DNA of 64,000 bases from positions 1,330,501 through 1,394,500 of the forward strand of contig JACKNY010000001.1 of the NCBI GenBank assembly GCA_024234615.1, given 5' to 3'. Within the stretch, counting starts at the first letter, position 1. Every line of letters begins with the position of its first letter. Shown here piece by piece: positions 43,758-52,719 of the stretch. A model generated the notes under the pieces. The model saw only the letters and a list, made by a program, of their open reading frames with translations, did not search any database and was not told where the DNA came from. A program made the position numbers and the translations under genes. The DNA comes from Pseudomonadales bacterium. Lineage in GTDB: Bacteria; Pseudomonadota; Gammaproteobacteria; Pseudomonadales; IMCC2047.

Positions 43758-46472
43758 ATGTCAACGATTAATGCAAGAAAAAGTGCTGTAATGAACCTTT
43801 TGGTTAGTTTTCTGCATTCTTATCTCGGTGTGAGATCTAGCGCTTACCGATATGGCTCTCCATTAGCTATGTTACGCTTTCTTCATTGCGTCCGCACCGT
43901 ACTTGATTCTGCATGGTTATTAATCATCAAAGGTCTCTTGCTGCTACTATTGGCGACAGCGCCGCCACGAGTCTTAGCGGAAGCAATACTGGATTTTGAC
44001 ATCGACCGCCAATCTTTTAGCACGGCGTTGCAACAGTTTGCTAAACAGGCTGATCTACAGCTGATGTACTCTCCTGAAGCGATACCTGAACATATAAGCC
44101 CGGCCGTTAAAGGTCGTTTTTTGGCCCGGGAAGCCTTAGCCTTACTGATAGAAAATACCAACCTGGAGTTTGTTTTCAATGGCTTGATTGTGGTCATTAG
44201 AGAACAAACGGCTAAAGCAGTGGCAAACACGGAGTCTGTTGCGTTACCTGAGGCTGGGCCGGAACCTGAAGGCCAGTATTTTATCGAGGAATTTATTGTT
44301 ACGGCACAAAAGCGTGAAGAGCGATTACAGGACGTACCAATTTCTATTTTGCTGGCGCAAGGAGAGGATCTGCAAGTGGCCGGCATTAATCGTCTTGAAT
44401 CCTTAGCGCCACTGATGCCTGGCTTCCATTATAGCGAAGCGGTAGCGGCGAACGACCAGCTATTTATTCGTGGCTTGGGCTCGGGTGTCAATTTCGGTTT
44501 TGAAAATGCGGTGGGCCAAGTGATTGATGATTTTTACTACGGTCGCAGCCGTTTCGGTCGCGCTGCTTTTCTTGATGTTGAACGGGTGGAAATACTGAAA
44601 GGACCGCAGGGGGCTTTAATTGGCAAAAACACCACTGCCGGAGCAATCAATATCACCTCTAAAATCCCCACCGATCATTTTGAAGGCTGGGTTTCGGCTA
44701 ACTATGAATTTGAAGCCGATCAAGGCTATACGATGGAGGGTGCGCTATCCGGCCCGTTATCTGAAACGCTCGCGGCGCGGCTGGCGCTTAGAATCGATCA
44801 GCATGATGGCTGGACGCACAACAGTGTTACTGGTAAAGACAGCCAGGCCATGGGTGATATTACCGGGCGTTTGACGGCAACCTGGCATCCGGATGCTCCG
44901 TTCAATGCGACACTAAGATATCAAAAGGGCGATTTGAATCGCGAGGGGAGGGCGCGTGAAATATCCCGTTGCGGACAACGACTGCTGGATTTTATCGCGC
45001 AAAATGACTTGCCGGAAGACTGTCGTGTCAATCTGAAGCGCTCGGCGGTTGGAGTACGCAATGGCGTGGGTGACTTTCAGGATTTCAATACCGACTTCGA
45101 TACCTTTGGGCTGACCTTGAACCGTGAATTCAGTCAAAGCACATTGACGTCGTTAACCGGCTACGCCAACTACAAGGTTAACGATCAAGTGATCAGTGAC
45201 CTGCTTCCTCTTGAACTAGGTAACCTCGATGCGCTGGAAGAATGGTCGCAGTGGACGCAGGAACTGAGAATCAGCTCGGATAAAAACAGTCAGTTGGATT
45301 ACATCCTGGGTTTTTATTTTATCCATACCGACCAAACCAGTGGTTTGGATGTTCATTTCACCGACCAACCGCTGGAAAATAGGGCGACACGGGTTATCGC
45401 GACCCGGCAGGAAGGTGATAGCTATGCCGTCTTTGGGCAGATCACTTGGCAGTTAAGCGCTGCACTGTCGGCTACCGTCGGTGCTCGTTATACGCTGGAA
45501 GAGGAAGACGCCCGGTCGAAACAATTCGCGGCGGCGCTTTATACGCGCAATCCTACCGCCATCGCATCCGGTCCCGCTGCTGGAGGGCATGATGTTGCGC
45601 AAGATCGCAGGGAAGATGACCTGTCACCCTCGTTGACACTGCAATGGCATCCTACTGATGAGATGATGTTATACGCTAGTATTCGCAAAGGTTTTAAAGG
45701 CGGAGGGTTCGATCATCAGTTGGTCGCAGAGCAGTCGGCAGCCGAGCAGAATTTTCAGTTTAACAAAGAGCAGGTCGTGGCTTATGAGCTGGGCTCAAAA
45801 TGGGTATTTGGCGGTGGCTCCTCGCAGATGAACTTTGCTATCTTTCGTAACGAATTCGACAACATCCAAGTGAGTTCAGTACAGGATAATATAACCTTCA
45901 GTGTAGGGAACGCAGCTTCGGCCATTACCCAGAGGATTGAATTTGACGGGCGCTGGCGTCCGTCTAAAAATTTAAATTTTTCCTGGTCCATGGCTTATTT
46001 GGATGCCCGTTATAATGATTTTGCAAACGCACCATGTAGTGATGAACAGGTACGTACTTCTTCGCCAGACTGTCGGTTGCTGACGCCAACCACCGGTATT
46101 CAGGACCTCAGTGATAAACGCCTGCAATATGCGCCGGAATGGGCTGTTTTCACTAGCGCAGAATATATTATGCAGCTGTCGGATCGTTTAGCATTAATCA
46201 GTACTTTTGAAGCTTACTATTCCGATAAGGTTGCCTTGGCGCTTGACCTTGACCCCTATACCTTCCAAAAGGAATACGCCAAAATAAATGCCCGTTTCAC
46301 GCTGACCAATGATCGCCGGGATTGGGAAATTTCGGCAGTGCTCAGAAATTTGACTGATGAAATCACTAGCAACTTTTCGAATGATCTGTCGGGTGTATTT
46401 AGCGAAGGCAGCTATTTTCGTTTGGTTGAGTCACCGCGAGCGTTTTCCGTACAAGGCTTAATACGGTTTTAG
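43758..46472 (+). CDS. TonB-dependent transducer receptor with N-terminal STN domain
   Basis: After a hydrophobic signal region (LLIIKGLLLLLLATAPP) comes an STN domain (FSTALQQFAKQADLQLMYSPEAIPEH..LLIENTNLEFVFNGLIVVI), then TonB-box-like FIEEFIVTAQKREERLQD, plug (FIRGLGSGVNFGFENAVGQVI) and barrel ending in F. This is the FecA architecture, in which STN contacts FecR. The start is uncertain: the frame opens at an ATG at 43758, but the ATG at 43869 would give a normal-length signal peptide. It is a paralogue of the minus-strand receptor. The FecI/FecR pair on the other strand is its probable partner. Confidence 0.92.
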   Translation: MSTINARKSAVMNLLVSFLHSYLGVRSSAYRYGSPLAMLRFLHCVRTVLDSAWLLIIKGLLLLLLATAPPRVLAEAILDFDIDRQSFSTALQQFAKQADLQLMYSPEAIPEHISPAVKGRFLAREALALLIENTNLEFVFNGLIVVIREQTAKAVANTESVALPEAGPEPEGQYFIEEFIVTAQKREERLQDVPISILLAQGEDLQVAGINRLESLAPLMPGFHYSEAVAANDQLFIRGLGSGVNFGFENAVGQVIDDFYYGRSRFGRAAFLDVERVEILKGPQGALIGKNTTAGAINITSKIPTDHFEGWVSANYEFEADQGYTMEGALSGPLSETLAARLALRIDQHDGWTHNSVTGKDSQAMGDITGRLTATWHPDAPFNATLRYQKGDLNREGRAREISRCGQRLLDFIAQNDLPEDCRVNLKRSAVGVRNGVGDFQDFNTDFDTFGLTLNREFSQSTLTSLTGYANYKVNDQVISDLLPLELGNLDALEEWSQWTQELRISSDKNSQLDYILGFYFIHTDQTSGLDVHFTDQPLENRATRVIATRQEGDSYAVFGQITWQLSAALSATVGARYTLEEEDARSKQFAAALYTRNPTAIASGPAAGGHDVAQDRREDDLSPSLTLQWHPTDEMMLYASIRKGFKGGGFDHQLVAEQSAAEQNFQFNKEQVVAYELGSKWVFGGGSSQMNFAIFRNEFDNIQVSSVQDNITFSVGNAASAITQRIEFDGRWRPSKNLNFSWSMAYLDARYNDFANAPCSDEQVRTSSPDCRLLTPTTGIQDLSDKRLQYAPEWAVFTSAEYIMQLSDRLALISTFEAYYSDKVALALDLDPYTFQKEYAKINARFTLTNDRRDWEISAVLRNLTDEITSNFSNDLSGVFSEGSYFRLVESPRAFSVQGLIRF

Positions 46473-46531
46473 TGATAAACGTAAAATTACTTTTTTATTG
46501 ACTCGAAATAGAAGTGGTTTGGAGATAGGTG

Positions 46532-47269
46532 ATGCATTTAAATGATCTGATGGTGGAACAGGATGAAAAAATATTCACGATACAGATCAACCGGTCGGCT
46601 AAAAAAAACGCGCTGACTGAGGCGATGTATCGGGGCTTGATTCAGGCTTTCAAAAAAGCCGACGCCGATGATCATGTTCATTGTATTTTCCTGTGTGGTA
46701 CGCAGGAATGTTTTTGTGCGGGCAACGACCTAAAGGATTTTCTCGAAACCGGCGCACAAGCGGCGGCGGATTTTGTAAAGTGCATTAGCCAGGTTAAAAA
46801 GCCAATTGTGGCAGCGGTGAACGGCCCTGCGGTCGGGGTGGGCACGACCATGTTGTTACATTGCGATTTGGTGGTGGCGGCGGAAGATGCTTACTTTATG
46901 ATGCCCTTTACGGATCTTGGCCTATGCCCCGAAGCGGGTGCTTCTTATCTGTTGCCGCGGATGTTGGGGCATTGCCGTGCTTCTGAGCTTTTGTTGCTTG
47001 GTGCGCGGATTAATGCGGCAAAAGCCGGTGAGTTGGGGCTAATCAACCGTGTTTGCACCGCACAAGAATACCTTGGTGTTGGCAGAGCGCTTGCTGAAGA
47101 AATAGCAGCGAAACCGCTGGCTGCTATCCTCTCTACCAAAGCACTGATTCGAAAACATCAGGAGCCATTAGTTGCGCAAGCTATTAGTAATGAAAATGAA
47201 CAGTTCATATCCTTGCTTAATTCTGAAGAATCGCGCCGAATAATGACGGCCTTTTTTTCTAAAGGGTAA
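46532..47269 (+). CDS. Enoyl-CoA hydratase/isomerase family protein
   Basis: This is a crotonase-fold protein that acts on CoA thioesters. The oxyanion-hole segments (CAGNDLKDF and GPAVGVGTTMLLHCDLV) and the acidic residue in LGLCPEAGAS are visible; a glutamate is present at the hydratase/isomerase position. The 246-residue length is short and typical of delta3,delta2-isomerase-like or catabolic family members. A GTG at 46529 precedes the ATG at 46532, which has GGAG at 7 bases. It could process the CoA esters made by the ligase at 59 kb, but its place in a pathway is inferred. Confidence 0.88.
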   Translation: MHLNDLMVEQDEKIFTIQINRSAKKNALTEAMYRGLIQAFKKADADDHVHCIFLCGTQECFCAGNDLKDFLETGAQAAADFVKCISQVKKPIVAAVNGPAVGVGTTMLLHCDLVVAAEDAYFMMPFTDLGLCPEAGASYLLPRMLGHCRASELLLLGARINAAKAGELGLINRVCTAQEYLGVGRALAEEIAAKPLAAILSTKALIRKHQEPLVAQAISNENEQFISLLNSEESRRIMTAFFSKG

Positions 47270-47299
47270 CAATAACCGGATCAGCGTACCTGCTGGCGG

Positions 47300-47386
47300 T
47301 TAATTTATGACTTCCGGGTAGTAGCACATATAACCCGATTCGTATAAGTCTGGCCTTGCTCAGATCTGAATGGCGTAGCGAGATAT
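47300..47386 (-). pseudogene. Relic of a U32-peptidase-family gene 3' end
   Basis: Read on the minus strand, this 87-bp piece ends in GYMCYYPEVIN-stop, almost the same as the intact U32 gene at 52.7 kb (GYMCYYPEVLQIT-stop), and RPDLYES matches RPDLCES. Upstream of this it has an in-frame TGA where the intact gene has an Arg codon. Homology stops near 47386. Differences are mostly in third codon positions, so the copy was once under selection and then broken. It has the same orientation as the intact gene and lies 5.4 kb from it. Confidence 0.8.
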
Positions 47387-47421
47387 TTAGCAGCTAGGTG
47401 GTGGAAATAAACCCATAAAGA

Positions 47422-48057
47422 TTAAATACCCCGAGCAATAGACAAACATTGCTGCAGCACATTTTTTCGGAAAGTGATTTGTTCTTTTTTCCCTGGGGGT
47501 GAGGCAACAACCATCAGGCCCTCAATCAGCGCGATAATCATATTTGCCCGCCGCTGAACTTCGTTATCTTCGGCGTTGGCGTCAAGTTCTTTTACCAGCT
47601 CTTCAAACTGGCGCAATTGTGGGATATAAAATTCGCTCAACAGTTTGCCGGAGTAATTATCGACAATAGCGATGAGCGGCCAGAACTGGATAAAAAAATG
47701 ACGAGTTTTAAGACAATAAATATCATCCAAATTAAATTCTATTGCCGCCTCAAAACGCTCAAGGGGATTATCGCCAGCCTTTTTTAAGCGCTTTATATAA
47801 TGATTATCATAAAGCTCCCCCACATAGTGCATTAAGGCAAGAATCAGATCTTCCTTTTTAGGGAAGTAATACTGTAGGTTGGCTAAGCGAACGTCGGCAG
47901 TTTTTGCGATGTTTCGCATAGTGAAATCGGCGTAAGCACCTTTCATAAGCATCTCGTGCGCGGTTTTAATCAGCTTCATAGCCGTGGCTTTTCCGCCATC
48001 CCGTTGCGCAGTCCCTAACCTTGTATGACGGCTATTTTTTTCAGAAAGTTTTGTCAT
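47422..48057 (-). CDS. TetR-family transcriptional repressor
   Basis: The N-terminal helix-turn-helix (YADFTMRNIAKTADVRLANLQYYFPKKEDLI) is typical of TetR. The C-terminal ligand domain is not assignable. The frame starts at a GTG at 48093; the ATG at 48057, with CGGAGC 5 bases upstream, is preferred (211 residues). It is divergent from the flavoenzyme gene at 48.2 kb, and a 22-bp near-palindrome lies between them. It probably represses the flavoenzyme-barrel-cytochrome-receptor operon until a ligand binds. Confidence 0.9.
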   Translation of the reverse strand: MTKLSEKNSRHTRLGTAQRDGGKATAMKLIKTAHEMLMKGAYADFTMRNIAKTADVRLANLQYYFPKKEDLILALMHYVGELYDNHYIKRLKKAGDNPLERFEAAIEFNLDDIYCLKTRHFFIQFWPLIAIVDNYSGKLLSEFYIPQLRQFEELVKELDANAEDNEVQRRANMIIALIEGLMVVASPPGKKEQITFRKNVLQQCLSIARGI

Positions 48058-48128
48058 CGTTGCTCCGTTTTTTTCAATTCGAGGATTATACACAAATCAA
48101 TCTCTTTGGTTAAGCGACTAAAAAAATC

Positions 48129-48178
48129 TTGACATTTTATTTGTGCGGGCAAATAATGTTTAGTCATACGACCAAACA
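48129..48178 (+). promoter_or_regulatory. Promoter with overlapping TetR-type operator
   Basis: TTGACA (48129-48134), 17-bp spacer, AATAAT (48152-48157) form a good sigma-70 promoter for the flavoenzyme operon. Starting at the last base of the -10 is a 22-bp near-palindrome, TGTTTAGTC-ATAC-GACCAAACA (48157-48178), with half-sites that match at 9 of 11 positions. A repressor bound there would block the promoter. Confidence 0.75.
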
Positions 48179-48195
48179 TATTTTTGGGAGGAAGA

Positions 48196-49623
48196 ATGAA
48201 ACGGCGTGACTTCATAATAAATGCGATTACCGGAGCGGCCGGTATATCGGCAATTACCACAGGCATGTCGCAAACGGTTGAAGGTTTAGTCCCGGAAAGG
48301 GATGGAATATTCGATACCATCGTGATTGGAGGAGGGTTTGCCGGTGTTACCGCTGCCAGAGATGCGAGCCAAAAAGGGTTAAATACGCTTCTACTGGAAG
48401 CGCGCCCGAGATTAGGGGGCCGCACATTTACTACAAAGTTTGCTGGCCATGATATTGATGTAGGTGGCACCTGGTTTGGCTGGGGCCAGCCGCATATTTG
48501 GGCTGAGCGGATGCGTTATAACTTGCCGATAAAGGAGAGCGCATCGACTATTGCAGAAAAATACGTTTGGTTTTCTAAAAATCAACGTAACGAGGGTGGT
48601 GCGGATGAGTTTGGCCCGTTTTCGGAACGAGCCAACGCGAAATTCTATGCGCCAGCCAGAGAGATGTTCCCACGGCCTTATGACCCGCTGTTTGCTTCAA
48701 GCAATAAAAAATTCCAGGAGCTGGATAAAATCTCAGCAGCACAGGCGATTGACAGCCTGGACCTAAGTGATGCAGAAAAGGATTTGGTGAAAAGTTTTGC
48801 GGCTATTAACGGACATTCGATCTCCACTCACAGTAGTTATCTCGACCAGCTTAGATGGATCGCTCTGGGGGGGTTTAATCAGGCGTTTATGTGGTCAAAT
48901 CTGGGGTATTACCGCCTTGCCGGAGGTACTCGGGTTCTGCTTGAAAAAATGCAATCCGATAGTGAAGCTGAACTTAAGCTGGGTGAGGCGGTTAAATCCG
49001 TGGTTCAGAAAAATGGCATTGTCGAAATCGCAACTGCACGTGGGAATCTATATCGGGCCAAAACAGCTATTTTTGCCTTACCGCTAAACCTCATCGGCAA
49101 GATCAACTTTAAACCAGCACTTTCAAGCATCAAGGTCAACGCCAGCCAACAGGGTCATACCGGCTCTGGCAGTAAGCTCTATATGCGTATCAAGGGTAAG
49201 CATCCCATCATGTTCGGTCAGGGCACCGAGGATATGCCGCTTAACTTCTACTGGACCGAATACGATGACAAGGACAGTCAGATTATGGTGGGTTTCAACG
49301 CGTCGCCGGAGTTTCTGGATGTTAACGATGACGAGGAGATTCAAAAAGCCATACACCTGTTTCAGCCGCAGGCAGAATTAATCGAGTCTTTTAGCTACGA
49401 CTGGAATCTGGATCCTTACTCAAAAGGTACTTGGTGTATGTATCCGCCCGGAATGCTTACCGGTGCGCTCAAGGAGCTGCAAAGACCTGAACAAAATATC
49501 TATTTTGCCGGATCCGATATAGCCAATGGGTGGCGTGGTTTTATCGACGGCGCCATCGAAAGCGGCGCACGGGCCGCGCAACTAGTTTCTGAAAAGATTA
49601 TTACCAAAGGAATTAAAGTATGA
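48196..49623 (+). CDS. Tat-exported flavin amine oxidase-like oxidoreductase
   Basis: The N-terminus KRRDFIINAITGAAG is a twin-arginine-type signal. The FAD motif (VIGGGFAGVTAARDASQKG), the GGRT motif, and the C-terminal GSDIANGWRGFIDGAIESG are typical of the monoamine oxidase-like flavoprotein family, which includes amine, polyamine and other oxidases. GGGAGGAAGA directly precedes the ATG at 48196. The stop overlaps the next start (ATGA). A cytochrome c is encoded two genes on, so it may be a dehydrogenase passing electrons to that cytochrome. The substrate is unknown and need not be an amine. Confidence 0.87.
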   Translation: MKRRDFIINAITGAAGISAITTGMSQTVEGLVPERDGIFDTIVIGGGFAGVTAARDASQKGLNTLLLEARPRLGGRTFTTKFAGHDIDVGGTWFGWGQPHIWAERMRYNLPIKESASTIAEKYVWFSKNQRNEGGADEFGPFSERANAKFYAPAREMFPRPYDPLFASSNKKFQELDKISAAQAIDSLDLSDAEKDLVKSFAAINGHSISTHSSYLDQLRWIALGGFNQAFMWSNLGYYRLAGGTRVLLEKMQSDSEAELKLGEAVKSVVQKNGIVEIATARGNLYRAKTAIFALPLNLIGKINFKPALSSIKVNASQQGHTGSGSKLYMRIKGKHPIMFGQGTEDMPLNFYWTEYDDKDSQIMVGFNASPEFLDVNDDEEIQKAIHLFQPQAELIESFSYDWNLDPYSKGTWCMYPPGMLTGALKELQRPEQNIYFAGSDIANGWRGFIDGAIESGARAAQLVSEKIITKGIKV

Positions 49624-50108
49624 AAGCAATAACTTCGATCTTAATCACAATGATTAGCCTCAGTGGTTCGGTAGCCGCTGCGGAAAAAATAACTGTTACG
49701 TTAACAGGCGCTTTTCATGCCGTGACGGAAAGAATGATCAGTACCGGTGCAGAGCAGAGTGCTTTTATCTACAGCGTGCTAGGGGCCACCAAACTACGGG
49801 ACGGGAAGGGCAATGAATGGAAGTTCTCTATCGACTGTCTGGGTTTTGATGAAGTGGGCACAGCACAGACGACCTCCGGGATTGGACGCTGTAGTTGGGC
49901 CGATGCGGACAAGGATAGGCTGCACGTGAGCCTTCACACTGAGGGAGAATCCAATCACTACAAAATCAATGGCGGTACCGGGAAATGGGTTGGGGCGAGC
50001 GGAGAGATTGTCAGTCATTTTGAGTATCTACCGGCACCATCACCGGAAATATTTCTGGGTGTAGATGAAGGTAAGGGGTTTGTTTCTGCGCCGGGATTAA
50101 AAAAATAG
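49620..50108 (+). CDS. Secreted allene oxide cyclase barrel-like protein
   Basis: A signal peptide (about 20 residues, ending VAAAE) is followed by a beta-rich domain with two cysteines that could form a disulfide (SIDCLGF and GRCSW). The YKINGGTGKWVGASGEI segment resembles the allene oxide cyclase/dirigent-like barrel fold, known for binding small hydrophobic molecules. The homology was judged by eye and is tentative. It is translationally coupled to the flavoenzyme by an ATGA overlap, so the two proteins probably work together in the periplasm. Confidence 0.7.
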   Translation: MKAITSILITMISLSGSVAAAEKITVTLTGAFHAVTERMISTGAEQSAFIYSVLGATKLRDGKGNEWKFSIDCLGFDEVGTAQTTSGIGRCSWADADKDRLHVSLHTEGESNHYKINGGTGKWVGASGEIVSHFEYLPAPSPEIFLGVDEGKGFVSAPGLKK

Positions 50109-50122
50109 TGGGGTAAATGGTG

Positions 50123-50533
50123 ATGAAATTTCCATTTCTTGAAGTCCTGGCGGTTGCTCTGGTGATACTGGGATGTAGCGCCACTATTGCTGGTGGTGCC
50201 GCACGGGCTGAAGCAGCCGAGCCATGTGATTTGGCCTTGGGAGCAAAAATTTTCACTAAATGCGCCGCCTGCCATACCTTCGATGCATCGGGCAGACACG
50301 GAGCAGGACCAAATTTAAATTCAATAATTGGTAAACCGTCGGGCAGTTCCAGTGGGTTTCCCTACTCGGAAGCGATGCAAGCGTTTCAGCGTCTTTGGAC
50401 GGAATCGGAGCTGGATAGTTTTTTGCAACAACCGATGGCGGCTATTCCCGGAACCACCATGGCGTTCGGGGGCTTAGCCAAACCGCATCAAAGAGCAGCT
50501 GTTATTTGTTATCTGGCGCAGGGTGCGGATTGA
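50123..50533 (+). CDS. Exported class I cytochrome c (c550/c2-like)
   Basis: An N-terminal signal (hydrophobic stretch, probable cleavage in ARAEA; a Cys in VILGCSA is an unlikely lipobox because the surrounding region does not fit well) precedes a single haem motif CAACH and mitochondrial-type features: HGAGPNLNSIIGKPSG and the axial methionine in GTTMAFGGL. The length of about 136 residues is normal. An ATG at 50117 is two codons earlier; 50123 has the better spacing from TGGGG. It is probably the electron acceptor of the co-encoded flavoenzyme. Confidence 0.88.
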   Translation: MKFPFLEVLAVALVILGCSATIAGGAARAEAAEPCDLALGAKIFTKCAACHTFDASGRHGAGPNLNSIIGKPSGSSSGFPYSEAMQAFQRLWTESELDSFLQQPMAAIPGTTMAFGGLAKPHQRAAVICYLAQGAD

Positions 50534-50574
50534 TATAGAGCGATAATCTTAATTAGGATAGAGGGGGATAAGTC

Positions 50575-52719
50575 ATGAAAAGAGAGATATTACAAAATCG
50601 AAAATATTTTAGGAAATGTCTATTGGCGGTGGCAATTACTGCCAGCTCCATTAGCGGTTTAGCCAACGCTGCGGTGCTGGAAGAGGTAATAGTAACTGCG
50701 CAAAAGCGAGAGCAGAATCTTCAGGACGTGGGTATTTCTGTTACTGCTTTTAGCGGTGATCAGCTTAAAGATTTGGGTGTGACCAACACTACCGAAATAA
50801 CACAGCAGATCCCGGGTATGCAGCTACAAACCTTCACCTCAGCCTTCACTATTATCAACTTGCGTGGCATTTCGCAGAATAACTTTCAGGATAATCTGGA
50901 AGCGCCGGTGGCGGTTTATGTAGATGGCGCTTACGTGCCGAGCATGAATGCCATCAATGGACAACTGTTTGATGTGGGTCGTGTAGAGGTACTGCGGGGT
51001 CCACAGGGGACGCTGTTCGGCAGAAATACTACCGGCGGCCTAGTGCATTATATTACTCGTGGCGCTGAGGAGTCTGAAATCAACGGATATCTTGAGTTGT
51101 CGGCGGGTGATTTCGATATGCGTGCGATAGAGGGAGCGATCGGGGGCGCTCTGGGCGAAAAGGTGCGTGGTCGCTTGGCCGCCCGCTGGTTGGAAAACGA
51201 CGGTTATATGGAATCGCAAACACCAGGAATCCGCGATGCCCACGGTGCGGATGGCTATACCGTCAGGGGGGCATTGCAGGTTGATCTTTCGGACAATTTA
51301 CTGGCGGACCTGCGGGTGACTCGGTCGGAGGATGACGATGTTCCATCGGGCACCTACTCCATCAATTTTGCCGGATTTGATCCGGGCACTGGTTTAGGCG
51401 TCCCGGCACCCGGCAGACTGAGTGATGAGCTTGAACATGCTTCCTCCCTGGAAGGGAGTTTTGATCGCGAGTCTACCAATATCACGGCGACCCTTACCTG
51501 GGATCTTGCTAATGGCAACGAGTTTGTTTCCATCACCAATTATTTGGATATGGAAAAGCAATATGTTGAGGACGCAGGGGGTGGGTTATTCTTTTTCCCC
51601 TATGTTGTGCCAACGGAGTTCGATAGCTTCTCGCAGGAGTTGAGGCTCTCAGGTGAAAACGACGGTATACGCTGGCAAACCGGAGTCTATTATCTTGATA
51701 TGTCAACGGACACCAATCAAAGTGTCTCTGGAGTCGCTATTTTAGAGGGAGCGGGGGCGACCACGGATACCGCGTTTGCGGAAACAATATCCAGTGTTGA
51801 TGCGAAAAACTGGTCGGTATTCGGTCAGGTGGAGTTTGATCTCTCCGACCAGCTAACCTTCATTGCCGGAGTGCGTTACTCTGATGACGATAAAAGTATT
51901 GATTTCACCCAGTTTTACGAGGAGCCAGGCGCTGGTATAGCGAGATTCCAGACCTTTGATATTTCGCAGGTTGGAATTTCCGGAATTGATCAAATTGACT
52001 ATGAGGATTATGCCGCCAGAATGCAGCTTAACTACACTACGGAACAGGGTGCTCTGATTTACGGCTCGATCAATAGAGGTATTAAGGGTGGGAACTGGTC
52101 GATTGATCCACTGGGTACCGTAGCTGCTATTGACCCGGCGAATTTAAAGCATGATGAAGAGGTGCTCTACTCCTATGAGTTGGGTATTAAGACGGATCTC
52201 AACGATTGGGCCCGTTTAAATGTCGGGATTTTCTACTATGACTATAAGGATTATCAGGCCTTTTCACTCATTGGCTTAACACCTCAGGTAGCCAACTCGG
52301 ATGCTTCGGCCCATGGCGGTGAAATCGAGCTGACTATAAGTCCGACAGAGAACCTTGATTTGCTGGTTGGGCTGTCATTTCTGGATTCCGAAGTGGATGC
52401 TGTGCCAGATGTATTCGGCGGCACCGCGAAAGCTGAATTTCCTAATGCGCCTGAGTTGAGTTTTAACTTTCTCGCCCGCTATGAGTGGGAAATGGGCAGC
52501 GGTAAAGTAGCGGCTCAGTTGGATGGTGTCTGGAACGATGATCAGTTTATTGAGGCCACCAACTCTGCCATTTCCGCAGAAGATGCCTACACGGTATGGA
52601 ATGAATTTCAGTTATTCTTTCTAATGCCAGCGTCCCTTTGCCCCCAGACACCACTTGTGGAGCCTGGGGGCTTTTTAAGTTATCTGCAATACCTCCGGGT
52701 AATAGCACATATAGCCTGA
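50575..52719 (+). CDS. TonB-dependent receptor with damaged 3' end (probable pseudogene)
   Basis: GAGGGGG precedes the ATG. The signal peptide, TonB box (VLEEVIVTAQKREQNLQD), plug (NLRGISQNNF and VEVLRGPQGTLFGRNTTGGLV) and most of the barrel are intact. After residue about 678 (EDAYTV) the frame runs into unrelated sequence and ends inside the convergent U32 gene. In another frame, the DNA at 52596-52624 reads RYGMNFSYSF-stop, a normal terminal strand for this family. An out-of-frame deletion of the penultimate strands is the simplest explanation. Without its terminal Phe, the barrel probably cannot assemble. Confidence 0.85.
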   Translation: MKREILQNRKYFRKCLLAVAITASSISGLANAAVLEEVIVTAQKREQNLQDVGISVTAFSGDQLKDLGVTNTTEITQQIPGMQLQTFTSAFTIINLRGISQNNFQDNLEAPVAVYVDGAYVPSMNAINGQLFDVGRVEVLRGPQGTLFGRNTTGGLVHYITRGAEESEINGYLELSAGDFDMRAIEGAIGGALGEKVRGRLAARWLENDGYMESQTPGIRDAHGADGYTVRGALQVDLSDNLLADLRVTRSEDDDVPSGTYSINFAGFDPGTGLGVPAPGRLSDELEHASSLEGSFDRESTNITATLTWDLANGNEFVSITNYLDMEKQYVEDAGGGLFFFPYVVPTEFDSFSQELRLSGENDGIRWQTGVYYLDMSTDTNQSVSGVAILEGAGATTDTAFAETISSVDAKNWSVFGQVEFDLSDQLTFIAGVRYSDDDKSIDFTQFYEEPGAGIARFQTFDISQVGISGIDQIDYEDYAARMQLNYTTEQGALIYGSINRGIKGGNWSIDPLGTVAAIDPANLKHDEEVLYSYELGIKTDLNDWARLNVGIFYYDYKDYQAFSLIGLTPQVANSDASAHGGEIELTISPTENLDLLVGLSFLDSEVDAVPDVFGGTAKAEFPNAPELSFNFLARYEWEMGSGKVAAQLDGVWNDDQFIEATNSAISAEDAYTVWNEFQLFFLMPASLCPQTPLVEPGGFLSYLQYLRVIAHIA
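52640..52676 (+). terminator. Rho-independent terminator after the damaged TonB receptor gene
   Basis: The stem GCCCCCAG/CTGGGGGC has an inner CCAC/GTGG helix and is followed by TTTTT. It lies just beyond the ancestral stop at 52622-52624, as expected for the original gene end. The present read-through frame crosses it. Confidence 0.85.

Noticed and set aside
48196..49623. Naming the flavoenzyme a monoamine oxidase
   Set aside because: The fold family is clear, but family members oxidise many substrates and the context (barrel protein, cytochrome) does not point to amines.
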